Assembly (NCBI RefSeq): GCF_003259895.1
Contig: NZ_QLME01000017.1
Coordinates: forward strand, 1-64,000
Length of the DNA: 64,000 bases
Reading direction: 5' to 3'
DNA from: Halanaerobium saccharolyticum
GTDB lineage: Bacteria; Bacillota; Halanaerobiia; Halanaerobiales; Halanaerobiaceae
Part shown: positions 55,654 to 63,885 of the stretch, piece after piece
Layout: each line of letters begins with the position of its first letter
Position numbering within the stretch: the first letter of the stretch is position 1
Made by a program: the position numbers and the translations under genes
The notes under the pieces: model-generated
The model's input: the letters and a program-made list of their open reading frames with translations, nothing else
Databases searched by the model: none
Told to the model about the DNA's origin: nothing

Positions 55654-56148
55654 ATGAGAATAGGAGTTATTTCAGATACGCATTTGCCGAATGCTGGGCA
55701 GGACTTGCCTGAAGAACTGATTGCAGAATTAAGAAATGTTGATTTAATTATTCATGCTGGTGATCACTGTGAAGAAAGATATTTAAATAAATTAAAGTCG
55801 ATTACGGAAGTTAAAACTGTTGCCGGCAACCGTGATAGTTATCCTTTACAGAAGAAATTAAAAGATAAATTGACTTTTGAAGCTGCCGGACAGAAAATAT
55901 CGGTTATTCACGGCCATCAATTTAGGGGAAAAAACATTCTTCAGGGATTAAATTACACTTTTGTAGATAGTGATATTATTGTCTTTGGGCATACACATCG
56001 ACCTTTTAATGAGCGTTTGAGTGATAAATTATTTTTTAATCCAGGTTCACCAACGGATAAAAGACTGGAAAAAAACTATACATTTGGTATAATAGAAATT
56101 GAAGAAGAAATAAAAGCTGAAATTAAAATTTTGAAGGAGGAATCTTAA
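55654..56148 (+). CDS. YfcE/MJ0936-type metallophosphoesterase
   Basis: The small (164 aa) calcineurin-like fold shows the metal ligands ISDTHLP, HAGDHCE, GNRDS, IHGHQF and GHTHRPF in order. Such enzymes hydrolyse phosphodiesters in vitro; the natural substrate is uncertain. The stop overlaps the ylbF start by one base (TAATG). Confidence 0.92.
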   Translation: MRIGVISDTHLPNAGQDLPEELIAELRNVDLIIHAGDHCEERYLNKLKSITEVKTVAGNRDSYPLQKKLKDKLTFEAAGQKISVIHGHQFRGKNILQGLNYTFVDSDIIVFGHTHRPFNERLSDKLFFNPGSPTDKRLEKNYTFGIIEIEEEIKAEIKILKEES

Positions 56149-56582
56149 TGTCAGTACATGATACAGCAAGAAGACTGCAGAGAAAGTTAAAGAATTCTGA
56201 TGAGTATCAAAAATATCAGCAGCTGCGCGAAAAAGTGATGAAAAAGGAAGGTTCTAAAAAGATGCTCCTGGATTATCAGAATTTAATGATGGAGATGCAG
56301 AGTAAGAGAATGTCAGGAGAAGAATTAAGTGAAGAAGATAAAGAAAGACTGCAGAACCTGCAGAATTTTATTGAGATTAATAATAATGTAAAGAAATATT
56401 TAGAGGCAGAATATGCTTTAAGCCAGACAATACAGGATATTCAAAAAATAATATTTTCGGATATTGAAGTTGGAATTCCAGAAGAAGAATTACAGCCTGA
56501 GAGTGAGCCTTCCGAAAAGTCGGAAACAGCTGATTCAGAAGATAGTAAAACTGCAGCTGAAGCGGAAGACAGCAAAAAATAA
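56148..56582 (+). CDS. YlbF/YmcA family protein
   Basis: This 144-aa helical protein has the YlbF-family core (residues ~1-110: DEYQKYQQLREKVMKKEG, then FIEINNNVKKYLEAEYALSQ) and an acidic, low-complexity tail rich in Ser, Glu and Lys. In Bacillus YlbF, YmcA and YaaT form an RNase Y-associated complex. GAAGGAGG precedes the ATG. The tail may reflect halophilic bias. Confidence 0.87.
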   Translation: MSVHDTARRLQRKLKNSDEYQKYQQLREKVMKKEGSKKMLLDYQNLMMEMQSKRMSGEELSEEDKERLQNLQNFIEINNNVKKYLEAEYALSQTIQDIQKIIFSDIEVGIPEEELQPESEPSEKSETADSEDSKTAAEAEDSKK

Positions 56583-56588
56583 ATTTAA

Positions 56589-56616
56589 AAAAGCATCCCC
56601 ACCTGAGGATGCTTTT
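56589..56616. terminator. Bidirectional terminator between ylbF and nfu
   Basis: AAAAGCATCC and GGATGCTTTT form a 10-bp perfect stem with A and T runs on opposite sides, so both converging genes can use it. Confidence 0.9.
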
Positions 56617-56665
56617 AAAATCTTTTTCTATTTAAATGTTGAAAACTCTAATTTGTTTAACGAAA

Positions 56666-56887
56666 TTAAACAGATTGTACTTCCTGAATCCCGTCAACAT
56701 TTTGTTTTAAAGTTCTTTCAATACCATTTTTTATGGTTAAGGTTGACATTGGACAACCACTGCAGGCTCCTAAAAGTTTTACTTTAACGACTCCATCTTC
56801 AGTAACTTCTACTAATTCAACATCTCCACCATCAGCCTGAAGACTTGGTCTGATTTTATCAATATATTTTTCTACTTCTTCTTTCAT
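56666..56887 (-). CDS. NifU C-terminal domain (Nfu) Fe-S carrier
   Basis: This 73-aa protein is the Nfu domain: IRPSLQADGGDVELVEV and the CSGCPMSTLT motif, whose C-x2-C pair holds a transferable 4Fe-4S cluster in a dimer. It probably delivers clusters to the organism's many Fe-S proteins, several of which lie in this window. A promoter sits at 56919-56947. Confidence 0.95.
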   Translation of the reverse strand: MKEEVEKYIDKIRPSLQADGGDVELVEVTEDGVVKVKLLGACSGCPMSTLTIKNGIERTLKQNVDGIQEVQSV

Positions 56888-56918
56888 ACTTGCACCTCCT
56901 AAATTAGCATTTGATTAT

Positions 56919-56947
56919 ATTATACAAAAAAACTCAAGATTTTACAA
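56919..56947 (-). promoter_or_regulatory. nfu promoter
   Basis: On the minus strand TTGTAA (56947-56942) and a consensus TATAAT (56924-56919) are 17 nt apart, 32 nt before the start codon. Confidence 0.85.
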
Positions 56948-56973
56948 GCATAAATTTAAAAGGAATGATTTAA

Positions 56974-59900
56974 ATGTCCGATTTTGTCCATCTTCATAAT
57001 CATACTGCCTTTAGTCTCCTGGATGGGGCAATTAGAGTGGATTCCTTAATTAAAAAAACAAAAGAATATGAGATGCCGGCAGCTGCCATCACCGATCATG
57101 GAGTTCTCTATGGAATGATTGATTTTTATAGAAAAGCAAAAAAAGAAGGAATTAAACCGATTATCGGAGCCGAGCTTTATCTGTCGCCGGGCAGCCGTCT
57201 GGAAAAGAGCCGCAAGCGTTATCATTTAGTTCTGCTGGCCCAGAACAAGCAGGGATATCACAATTTGATTCAGCTGGTTTCTAAAGCCTGGCTGGAGGGT
57301 TTTTATTATAAACCCCGGGTTGATAAAGAACTGCTGGCCGAATACAGTCAGGGTCTAATTTGTTTATCTGCCTGTCTGCAGGGCGAAATTCCGCAGCTTT
57401 TAATTAATGGTAATTATGACCTGGCAAAAAAGGCTGCTTCTGATTACCAGGCTATTTTTGGTAAAGAGAATTTCTTTTTAGAACTGCAGGATCATAATCT
57501 GCAGCAGGAGAAAGAAGCAGCTCAGGGTTTACTCAGATTGAGTCGAGAAAATAATATTCCAGCTGTTGTTACAAATGACAGCCATTACCTGAACAAAGAA
57601 GATGCAGAACTGCAGGATATTTTACTGGCTCTGCAGACAGGAACCACTGTTGATGATGAAAATAGAATGACCTTTAGTGGAGAAGAATTTTATTATAAAT
57701 CACCGGCTGAAATGAGAAAACTTTTTCCTGAACTTGATTCTGCCTATCAAAATACTGTCAGGATTGCGGATCGAGTTGAGTTGGATCTGGATTTTAATCA
57801 TTTTTATCTGCCAGAATATCCTGATCTGGGAGAAGAGAAATCCCCGGAGGAACTACTTAAAAAGTTATGCTTTGAGGGTTTAAAGACAAAGGATATGGCT
57901 TTAAATCAGGAGGCTGTTGAGAGACTAAAATATGAGCTCAAGATTATTTTTGAGATGGGATATGCAGCCTATTTTTTAATTGTTTACGATTTCGTAAAAT
58001 ATGCGGAAGATAATGAAATTATGGTCGGCCCGGGCCGGGGTTCAGCTGCCGGGAGTTTAGTGGCTTATCTTTTAAATATTACTAAAGTTAATCCTTTAAA
58101 ATATGGTTTGATTTTTGAGCGTTTTTTAAATCCAGAACGGGTAACAATGCCCGATATTGACATTGATTTTGATGAAAATCGAGATCAAATCATTGAATAT
58201 GTAAAGCAGAGATATGGAACTGAACGGGTGGCTCAGATCGGAACTTTTGGAACCATGGCAGCTCGAGCAGCAGTTAGAGATGTCGGGAGGGTACTGGCTA
58301 TCCCCTATGGTAAAGTTGATCGGGTGGCAAAGTTGATTTCCTCCCGTAAAGGTATAGAACAGTCAATGAAAGATCAAAGTAAACTGCAGGAGCTTTACCA
58401 GACTGATGGAGAAGTTAAAGAACTGCTTGATTATGCCAGAGGAGTCGAAGGGCTGCCGCGCCATATTTCGACTCATGCTGCTGGAGTTATCATTGGAGCG
58501 GAGCCGCTGGCCCAGATTGTTCCTCTGCAGAAACAGGACGAGAGTGTAATTACCCAGCTGCCGATGGGAGATCTGGAGGCTCTGGGGCTTTTAAAGATGG
58601 ACTTTTTAGGTTTAAGAAATTTAACTGTAATTAAAAACACCCTAAAATTAATAGAAGAACATCGAGGTGAAGAGATTGATATTGATAATATTCCTCTTGC
58701 TGACCAGAAGGTATATCAATTTCTGGCTACAGGTAAGACAGCTGGTGTTTTTCAGATGGAGTCTTATTTATTTCAGTCTTTAAATAAAAAAATGAAACCG
58801 GAACGGTTTAATGATCTGATAGCAATGCTGGCTCTAGGGCGGCCGGGACCACTGGGCAGCAATATTGTAGATGATTTTATTGACATCAGACACGGTAAAA
58901 AGAAAGCAGAATATTTACATCCTAAATTAAAGCCCATTCTAGAAGAAACTTTTGGTATGATTTTATATCAGGAGCAGGTAATGGAGATTGCAAGTACTCT
59001 GGCCGGATACAGTATGGGCGAAGCTGACCTGCTGCGGCGGGGAATGGGTAAAAAGAAGTTAGAATTAGTAGCAGCTGAAAGAGAAAAATTTGTTGAGGGT
59101 GCAGTGGAGCGGGGAATTGAGGAAGAAACTGCTCAGGAAATTTTTGACCAGATGGAGTATTTTGCCGGTTATGGTTTTAATAAATCACATTCAACTGCTT
59201 ATGCCTTTTTAGCTTATCAGACTGCCTACCTCAAATATCATTATCCAGCTGAATTTATGGCTGCCTTATTTTCTTCAGTGATGGGTAATCAGGATAAAAT
59301 TGCAGATTATATTAAAGCCTCACGCGAAATTAATCTGGAGATTTTACCACCTGACATTAATCAAAGCTACCATGACTTTACTGCTGAGAATGAAAGACAG
59401 ATTCGTTATGGGCTTAAGGCAATTAAAAATGTGGGTTCTGGTTCAATTAAGGCCTTAGTTAAGGCAAGGAAAGAAAAAGAATTTACTTCGTTGATTGATT
59501 TTTTAAAACGAGTTGATATTTCTGCAATTAATGTGCAGAGTCTGGAAGCCTTCATTAAGGCCGGTGCCTTCGATCAGATTGCTGTCAGCAGAGCTTCACT
59601 GCTCCTGAATTTTGAGGACTTATATAATAAGTATAATAACTTATCAAAACATCGAGCCCAGGGACAGCAGTCTTTTGCAGAGTTATTTGAAGATCAGAAT
59701 GAGTTTTTAGAGGAGGATTTAAATTATACCGAGGTAGATGAATTAAAAACTGAAACGATACTGGAACAGGAAAAAGAATTTCTGGGGATTTATCTTTCGG
59801 CCCATCCTCTTGACCAATATCAGGCTAAGTTGGAGCACTTAAACACTTATTCTATTGGTAAAGTTCTCCAGCTTCCAGAAGGACAGAAGGTATTGACAGC

Positions 59901-60330
59901 AGCTTATCTGATAAATTATAAAGAACATATTACCAAACGCAATAATAAAATGGCTTTTTTAACAGTCAGTGACCGGGAAGAAAAAATTGAGGTAATAGTT
60001 TTTTCTGATCTATTTAAAAAAATAAACTTTGATTTGTTAGAAAATCGAGGTCTTTTAATTTACGGAGAAAAAAGTGATGAGCAGCTGATTGCAAAAAAAG
60101 TAATTTCTTTAAACGATAAATTATTGATAATTGATATTTCTGAGCTGCCTAAAAATAGAGTTGTTAAGTTAAAAAGATATCTGTTAAAAAAAGAAGGTAA
60201 TGTCTCGGTTCTGTTGAAAAGGAATAATAGGTTGATAATAACTGCTACCAAGTACAATGTTAATATGAACCAGCAGACACAAAATGAATTAGCAAGAGCT
60301 CTAAAAAAATCAGAGTATAAATTTCTCTAA
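56974..60330 (+). CDS. dnaE: DNA polymerase III subunit alpha DnaE
   Basis: DnaE is a C-family replicative polymerase. The PHP domain opens HLHNHTAFSLLDGAI. Catalytic aspartates lie in MPDIDIDFD (near residues 391-399), after GPGRGSAAGSLVAY; the helix-hairpin-helix and OB-fold regions follow to the C-terminus. The length of 1118 aa matches the DnaE1-type enzyme of Firmicutes, which normally works beside PolC. AAAGGAATG precedes the ATG. Confidence 0.97.
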   Translation: MSDFVHLHNHTAFSLLDGAIRVDSLIKKTKEYEMPAAAITDHGVLYGMIDFYRKAKKEGIKPIIGAELYLSPGSRLEKSRKRYHLVLLAQNKQGYHNLIQLVSKAWLEGFYYKPRVDKELLAEYSQGLICLSACLQGEIPQLLINGNYDLAKKAASDYQAIFGKENFFLELQDHNLQQEKEAAQGLLRLSRENNIPAVVTNDSHYLNKEDAELQDILLALQTGTTVDDENRMTFSGEEFYYKSPAEMRKLFPELDSAYQNTVRIADRVELDLDFNHFYLPEYPDLGEEKSPEELLKKLCFEGLKTKDMALNQEAVERLKYELKIIFEMGYAAYFLIVYDFVKYAEDNEIMVGPGRGSAAGSLVAYLLNITKVNPLKYGLIFERFLNPERVTMPDIDIDFDENRDQIIEYVKQRYGTERVAQIGTFGTMAARAAVRDVGRVLAIPYGKVDRVAKLISSRKGIEQSMKDQSKLQELYQTDGEVKELLDYARGVEGLPRHISTHAAGVIIGAEPLAQIVPLQKQDESVITQLPMGDLEALGLLKMDFLGLRNLTVIKNTLKLIEEHRGEEIDIDNIPLADQKVYQFLATGKTAGVFQMESYLFQSLNKKMKPERFNDLIAMLALGRPGPLGSNIVDDFIDIRHGKKKAEYLHPKLKPILEETFGMILYQEQVMEIASTLAGYSMGEADLLRRGMGKKKLELVAAEREKFVEGAVERGIEEETAQEIFDQMEYFAGYGFNKSHSTAYAFLAYQTAYLKYHYPAEFMAALFSSVMGNQDKIADYIKASREINLEILPPDINQSYHDFTAENERQIRYGLKAIKNVGSGSIKALVKARKEKEFTSLIDFLKRVDISAINVQSLEAFIKAGAFDQIAVSRASLLLNFEDLYNKYNNLSKHRAQGQQSFAELFEDQNEFLEEDLNYTEVDELKTETILEQEKEFLGIYLSAHPLDQYQAKLEHLNTYSIGKVLQLPEGQKVLTAAYLINYKEHITKRNNKMAFLTVSDREEKIEVIVFSDLFKKINFDLLENRGLLIYGEKSDEQLIAKKVISLNDKLLIIDISELPKNRVVKLKRYLLKKEGNVSVLLKRNNRLIITATKYNVNMNQQTQNELARALKKSEYKFL

Positions 60331-60341
60331 GCCTAAATATC

Positions 60342-60372
60342 CCATTTCTTTGACTAATGGTCGAAAAAATGG
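60342..60372 (+). other. Imperfect hairpin after dnaE
   Basis: CCATTTCTTTGAC and GTCGAAAAAATGG pair over 13 positions with two mismatches and a TAATG loop. No T run follows. It lies 12 nt after the dnaE stop and about 40 nt before the mtrB promoter. Confidence 0.5.
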
Positions 60373-60412
60373 CGAGAATCTGCAAACTTTGTCTTAAAAA
60401 TATCAAAAATTC

Positions 60413-60440
60413 TTGACAATGCTTTTTTGCTTATTATATT
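60413..60440 (+). promoter_or_regulatory. mtrB promoter
   Basis: A consensus TTGACA at 60413-60418 and TATATT at 60435-60440 are 16 nt apart. Confidence 0.78.
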
Positions 60441-60466
60441 ATTAAGTGGATAAAGGAGGAAAAACT

Positions 60467-60688
60467 ATGGATGTTAATGCTGATTATATTTTAATTAAGG
60501 CTCTGGAAGATGGAGTTACAATTATTGGTTTAACCAGAGGTAAGGATACTAAATTTAATCATACAGAAAAATTGGATAAGGGAGAAATCCTGGCTGCTCA
60601 GTTTACCGAAAATGTTTCTGCAATGAAAATTAGAGGTAAAGCAGAGATAATGAGTAAACATGGTAAAGTTAATTCTGAAGGTAAATAA
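60467..60688 (+). CDS. mtrB: trp RNA-binding attenuation protein (TRAP)
   Basis: TRAP is an 11-mer ring that, when loaded with tryptophan, wraps (G/U)AG-repeat RNA and blocks trp gene expression. The 73-aa chain aligns along its length with B. subtilis MtrB: IKALEDGVTIIGLTRG, DTKFNHTEKLDKGE, AQFTENVSAMKIRGKAEI. Tryptophan-contacting Thr23 and Thr28 and RNA-binding Lys35, Lys54 and Arg56 match the known residues. ATG 60467 has AAAGGAGG 7 nt upstream; GTG 60446 lies before the site. No trp gene or triplet-repeat target is in the window. Confidence 0.93.
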   Translation: MDVNADYILIKALEDGVTIIGLTRGKDTKFNHTEKLDKGEILAAQFTENVSAMKIRGKAEIMSKHGKVNSEGK

Positions 60689-60696
60689 TAGCTTTG

Positions 60697-60725
60697 TTTT
60701 CCGATATATTTAAAATATTGGAAAA
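60697..60725 (+). other. Stem-loop between mtrB and the small gene
   Basis: TTTTCCGATAT and ATATTGGAAAA pair over 11 bp (one wobble) around ATTTAAA. It ends just before the ribosome-binding site (AAAGGAG) of the next gene and might affect its translation or mRNA stability. Confidence 0.6.
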
Positions 60726-60742
60726 TTGAAAGGAGCTTATCA

Positions 60743-60919
60743 ATGTGGCAGGTTGTATATATAGCTTCTTCGCAAGAGGAAGCTGATAATATTTTAAAAA
60801 TTATGGAAAAAGAGGGCTTTATGGTTCAGATTGATGATGCTGGAGCTGGTAGTTATCAGATTAAGGTTCCGGCCATTGAAGCTGAAGAAGCCTATTCCTG
60901 TTTACATACAAATATTTAA
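60743..60919 (+). CDS. Small DUF2007-like protein upstream of pfkA
   Basis: This 58-aa protein starts MWQVVYIASSQEEADNIL and continues with a ferredoxin-fold-like pattern (LKIMEKEGFMVQI, QIKVPAIEAEEAYSCL). It resembles the short DUF2007-type proteins found in Firmicutes just ahead of pfkA. AAAGGAG lies upstream and the stop is 14 nt before the pfkA start. Function unknown. No membrane segment is seen. Confidence 0.75.
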   Translation: MWQVVYIASSQEEADNILKIMEKEGFMVQIDDAGAGSYQIKVPAIEAEEAYSCLHTNI

Positions 60920-60933
60920 TTGGAGGTATAGAA

Positions 60934-61932
60934 ATGAAAAAAATAGCAGTACTGACAAGTGGAGGAGATGCTCCAGGAATGAATCCTGCAATCAGATCTG
61001 TAGTTAGAACAGCAATTTATTATAATATGGAAGTAGTTGGAGTAAAACATGGATATAAAGGTTTAATTGAAAAAGATTTTTTCCCAATGCACAGGGGATC
61101 AGTTGCAGATATTGTGCAGCGTGGCGGAACAATTTTACTATCAGCCCGCTGTGAAGAATTTAAAACAAAAGAAGGCAGAAAAAAGGCTTATGCCAATATG
61201 AAAGAAGAAGGTATAGATGCGCTGGTTGTAATTGGTGGGGATGGATCCTTAAAAGGTGTACAGAAAATTAATGCTGAAAGTGATATTAAGGCAGTTGGGA
61301 TTCCAGGCACTATCGATAATGATCTTTCCTGTACTGATTATACAATCGGTGTTGATACAGCCATGAATACAATCTTAGACGCAATCAATAAGATTAGAGA
61401 TACTGCCACCTCTCATGAGAGAACCTTTGTAATTGAATGTATGGGGCGTGATTCTGGCTATTTAGCATTAATGACCGGTCTTGCTGGTGGAGCCGAATAT
61501 ATCTTAGTTCCAGAAATAGATTTTACACCACAGCAGGTGTGTGATAAAATTACACAAGGATTTAAGAGGGGTAAGCTACATAGCCTTATTTTGATTGCCG
61601 AGGGGGTAAAAGCTCCATTTGCTGATTTAAGTGAATATAATGGTAGTCCGGGAATGGCTATGGGAGATTTAATCAGAGAAAAAACCGGCATGGAAACCAG
61701 AGTGACTGTTTTGGGTCACCTGCAGCGTGGGGGAAGTCCTACAGCAACCGATAGAATAGTTGCCAGCCGCATGGGGGCCAAAGCTATTGACCTCTTATTA
61801 GAGGGTAAAAGAGATAAAATGGTTACTTATAAAGATAATTCAATTGGCTGCTGTGCAGTTGCAGATGCAATTGAAAAGACTGAAACAATTAATATGGACA
61901 TTTATAAATTAGCAAATATTTTATCAATGTAA
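60934..61932 (+). CDS. pfkA: ATP-dependent 6-phosphofructokinase
   Basis: PfkA makes fructose 1,6-bisphosphate, the committed glycolytic step. The sequence has SGGDAPGMNPAIR, GGDGSLKG (the glycine-glycine-aspartate signature of ATP-using forms), PGTIDNDL with the catalytic Asp, and MGRDSGYLA. The length of 332 aa is a little longer than the ~320 typical of Bacillus. TTGGAGG precedes the ATG. It is 21 nt before pyk, the common pfkA-pyk pair. Confidence 0.97.
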   Translation: MKKIAVLTSGGDAPGMNPAIRSVVRTAIYYNMEVVGVKHGYKGLIEKDFFPMHRGSVADIVQRGGTILLSARCEEFKTKEGRKKAYANMKEEGIDALVVIGGDGSLKGVQKINAESDIKAVGIPGTIDNDLSCTDYTIGVDTAMNTILDAINKIRDTATSHERTFVIECMGRDSGYLALMTGLAGGAEYILVPEIDFTPQQVCDKITQGFKRGKLHSLILIAEGVKAPFADLSEYNGSPGMAMGDLIREKTGMETRVTVLGHLQRGGSPTATDRIVASRMGAKAIDLLLEGKRDKMVTYKDNSIGCCAVADAIEKTETINMDIYKLANILSM

Positions 61933-61953
61933 GTTAATTATTGGGAGGTTAAT

Positions 61954-63708
61954 ATGAGAAAAACGAAGATAGTATGTACTTTAGGACCAGCTACAAATGA
62001 TAAAGAAATTATCAAAGAAGTTGTAGAGGCAGGGATGGATGTTGCCCGCATGAATTTCTCTCATGGAGATCATGCTGAACATAAACAGAGAATGGATATG
62101 GTTAAAGCAGCCGAGAAAGAAACAGGTAAAACTGTAGGTATAATGCTTGATACCAAAGGTCCGGAAATAAGAACTGGAGAAATGAAAGGTGACAAGATTC
62201 AGTTAGAAGCAGAGACTGAGCTTGTAATTACTAAAGAAGATGTGGAAGGAACAACAGAAATGATTTCTGTATCCTATAAAGATTTAGCTCAGGATATGGA
62301 AGCAGGAAATAAAATCTTAATTGATGATGGTTTAATTGAGCTTGAAGTTACAGCAATTGATGGTGAAGATGTAGTTACCAGAGTGGTCAATGGGGGAGAG
62401 CTTGGTTCTCGTAAGGGTGTTAACTTACCAGGTGTTAAGGTAAGCTTACCAGCTTTAACCGAAAAAGATATTTCTGATATCCGCTTTGGTGTAGAACAGG
62501 GAATTCACTTCATTGCAGCTTCTTTTGTTCGTAAAGCCAATGATGTTATTGAAATCCGCAAAATTTTAGAAGAAAGTGGAAATGAAGATATTTTTATTAT
62601 TGCTAAAATAGAAAACCAGGAAGGTGTAGAAAACCTGGATGCTATCCTAGAAGTAGCAGATGGAATCATGGTTGCCCGTGGTGACCTGGGAGTAGAAATT
62701 CCTGCAGAAAAGGTACCAATTGTCCAGAAAATAATGATTAGAAAATGTAATGAAGCTTCAAAACCAGTAATTACTGCAACTCAGATGCTTGATTCTATGA
62801 TCAGAAATCCTCGCCCAACTAGAGCTGAGGCTTCTGATGTTGCCAATGCGATTTATGATGGAACAGATGCCACAATGTTATCTGGAGAATCTGCAGCTGG
62901 TAAATATCCTGTTGAATCAGTAAAAACTATGGCTCAGATTGCTAAAGAGGTCGAGAATTCTGAAAGCTATAAAGAAAAGTTTGCCGGTAAATATGAATTT
63001 GCAGCTGATTCTGTTACTACTGCAATTTCACTTGCTACCTGTCAGACTGCTGAAGAACTTGGTGCAGAAGCAGTTATTACATCAACAGGTTCTGGTCTAA
63101 CAGCACGTACAGTTTCTAAATATAGACCACAGACACCGATTATTGCTGTTACTCCAAATAAGAGAGTCCTACATCAGCTGGCAATGACCTGGGGAGTTTC
63201 TCCATTACTTGCTGCCAGAAGTTCTACAACTGATGAAATGATGGATAATGCTATTTCTACAGCTCTAGAACACAAGTTGATTGATGAAGGAGATCTGGTA
63301 ACAATTACTGCTGGTACTCCGGTCGGTATTTCTGGTACAACTAACTTAATCAAGGTAGATGTTGTTGGTAAACCAGTTGCTGATGGTCAGGGAATTGGTA
63401 AGAGTATAGCAGTTGGTAAAGCTAAGCTTGTTAAAACTGCAGAAGAAGCAATGGCCAAGATTGAAGAAGGAGACATTATGATTGCTCCGATGACTGATCG
63501 TGACTTTGTACCTGCAATGAAAAAAGCAGCTGCAGTTGTTACCTTCAGTGGTGGTCTAACTTCACATCCAGCAATTGTTGGCCTTAACATCGGTATTCCT
63601 GTGGTAGTTAATACAGGTGATATCAGTGATGACTTTAAAGATGGAGAAGTAATCACTGTCGATGGTGTTAGAGGTTTAGTTTATAGAGGTAAGGCACATC
63701 TTAAATAA
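61954..63708 (+). CDS. pyk: Pyruvate kinase with C-terminal PEP-utilising-type domain
   Basis: Pyruvate kinase makes ATP from PEP and ADP. The N-terminus reads TKIVCTLGPAT, with ARMNFSHG, and the active-site region has AKIENQEG and MVARGDLGVEIP. After the usual ~475 residues there is a ~105-residue extension resembling the phosphohistidine-type mobile domain (GGLTSHPAIVGLNIGIP), as in several Firmicute enzymes. The extension keeps the T-S-H motif. TTGGGAGG lies upstream. It is the last gene of the pfkA-pyk unit. Confidence 0.97.
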   Translation: MRKTKIVCTLGPATNDKEIIKEVVEAGMDVARMNFSHGDHAEHKQRMDMVKAAEKETGKTVGIMLDTKGPEIRTGEMKGDKIQLEAETELVITKEDVEGTTEMISVSYKDLAQDMEAGNKILIDDGLIELEVTAIDGEDVVTRVVNGGELGSRKGVNLPGVKVSLPALTEKDISDIRFGVEQGIHFIAASFVRKANDVIEIRKILEESGNEDIFIIAKIENQEGVENLDAILEVADGIMVARGDLGVEIPAEKVPIVQKIMIRKCNEASKPVITATQMLDSMIRNPRPTRAEASDVANAIYDGTDATMLSGESAAGKYPVESVKTMAQIAKEVENSESYKEKFAGKYEFAADSVTTAISLATCQTAEELGAEAVITSTGSGLTARTVSKYRPQTPIIAVTPNKRVLHQLAMTWGVSPLLAARSSTTDEMMDNAISTALEHKLIDEGDLVTITAGTPVGISGTTNLIKVDVVGKPVADGQGIGKSIAVGKAKLVKTAEEAMAKIEEGDIMIAPMTDRDFVPAMKKAAAVVTFSGGLTSHPAIVGLNIGIPVVVNTGDISDDFKDGEVITVDGVRGLVYRGKAHLK

Positions 63709-63734
63709 ATCAAAGTAAAATTATATAAAATCAA

Positions 63735-63768
63735 GGGAGGGCGAATTTTAATTCGTCCTCTTATTTTT
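63735..63768 (+). terminator. pfkA-pyk terminator
   Basis: GAGGGCGAATT (63737-63747) and AATTCGTCCTC (63750-63760) pair with one wobble and are followed by TTATTTTT. Confidence 0.85.
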
Positions 63769-63820
63769 GTAATCTTTCTATAGTTAAAAATAAATTCTAG
63801 TTTATTTATATTTTTTCACC

Positions 63821-63856
63821 TTATCACTTTACAACGATAAAGTAATAAAGTATAAT
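63821..63856 (+). promoter_or_regulatory. Promoter with overlapping inverted repeat
   Basis: TTTACA at 63828-63833 and TATAAT at 63851-63856 are 17 nt apart. TTATCACTTTA (63821-63831) and TAAAGTAATAA (63838-63848) form an 11-bp inverted repeat with one mismatch over the -35 and spacer, an operator-like layout. Confidence 0.75.
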
Positions 63857-63885
63857 AGTATAAAAGAAATCGAGGGGGAAAAATA

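Noticed and set aside
56464-56787. Separate gene between ylbF and nfu on the plus strand
   Set aside because: It overlaps both real genes, crosses a clear bidirectional terminator and has a composition unlike a protein.
60357-60369. Spo0A box (TGNCGAA) after dnaE
   Set aside because: The sequence GGTCGAA misses the first consensus base and is better explained as one arm of the imperfect hairpin.
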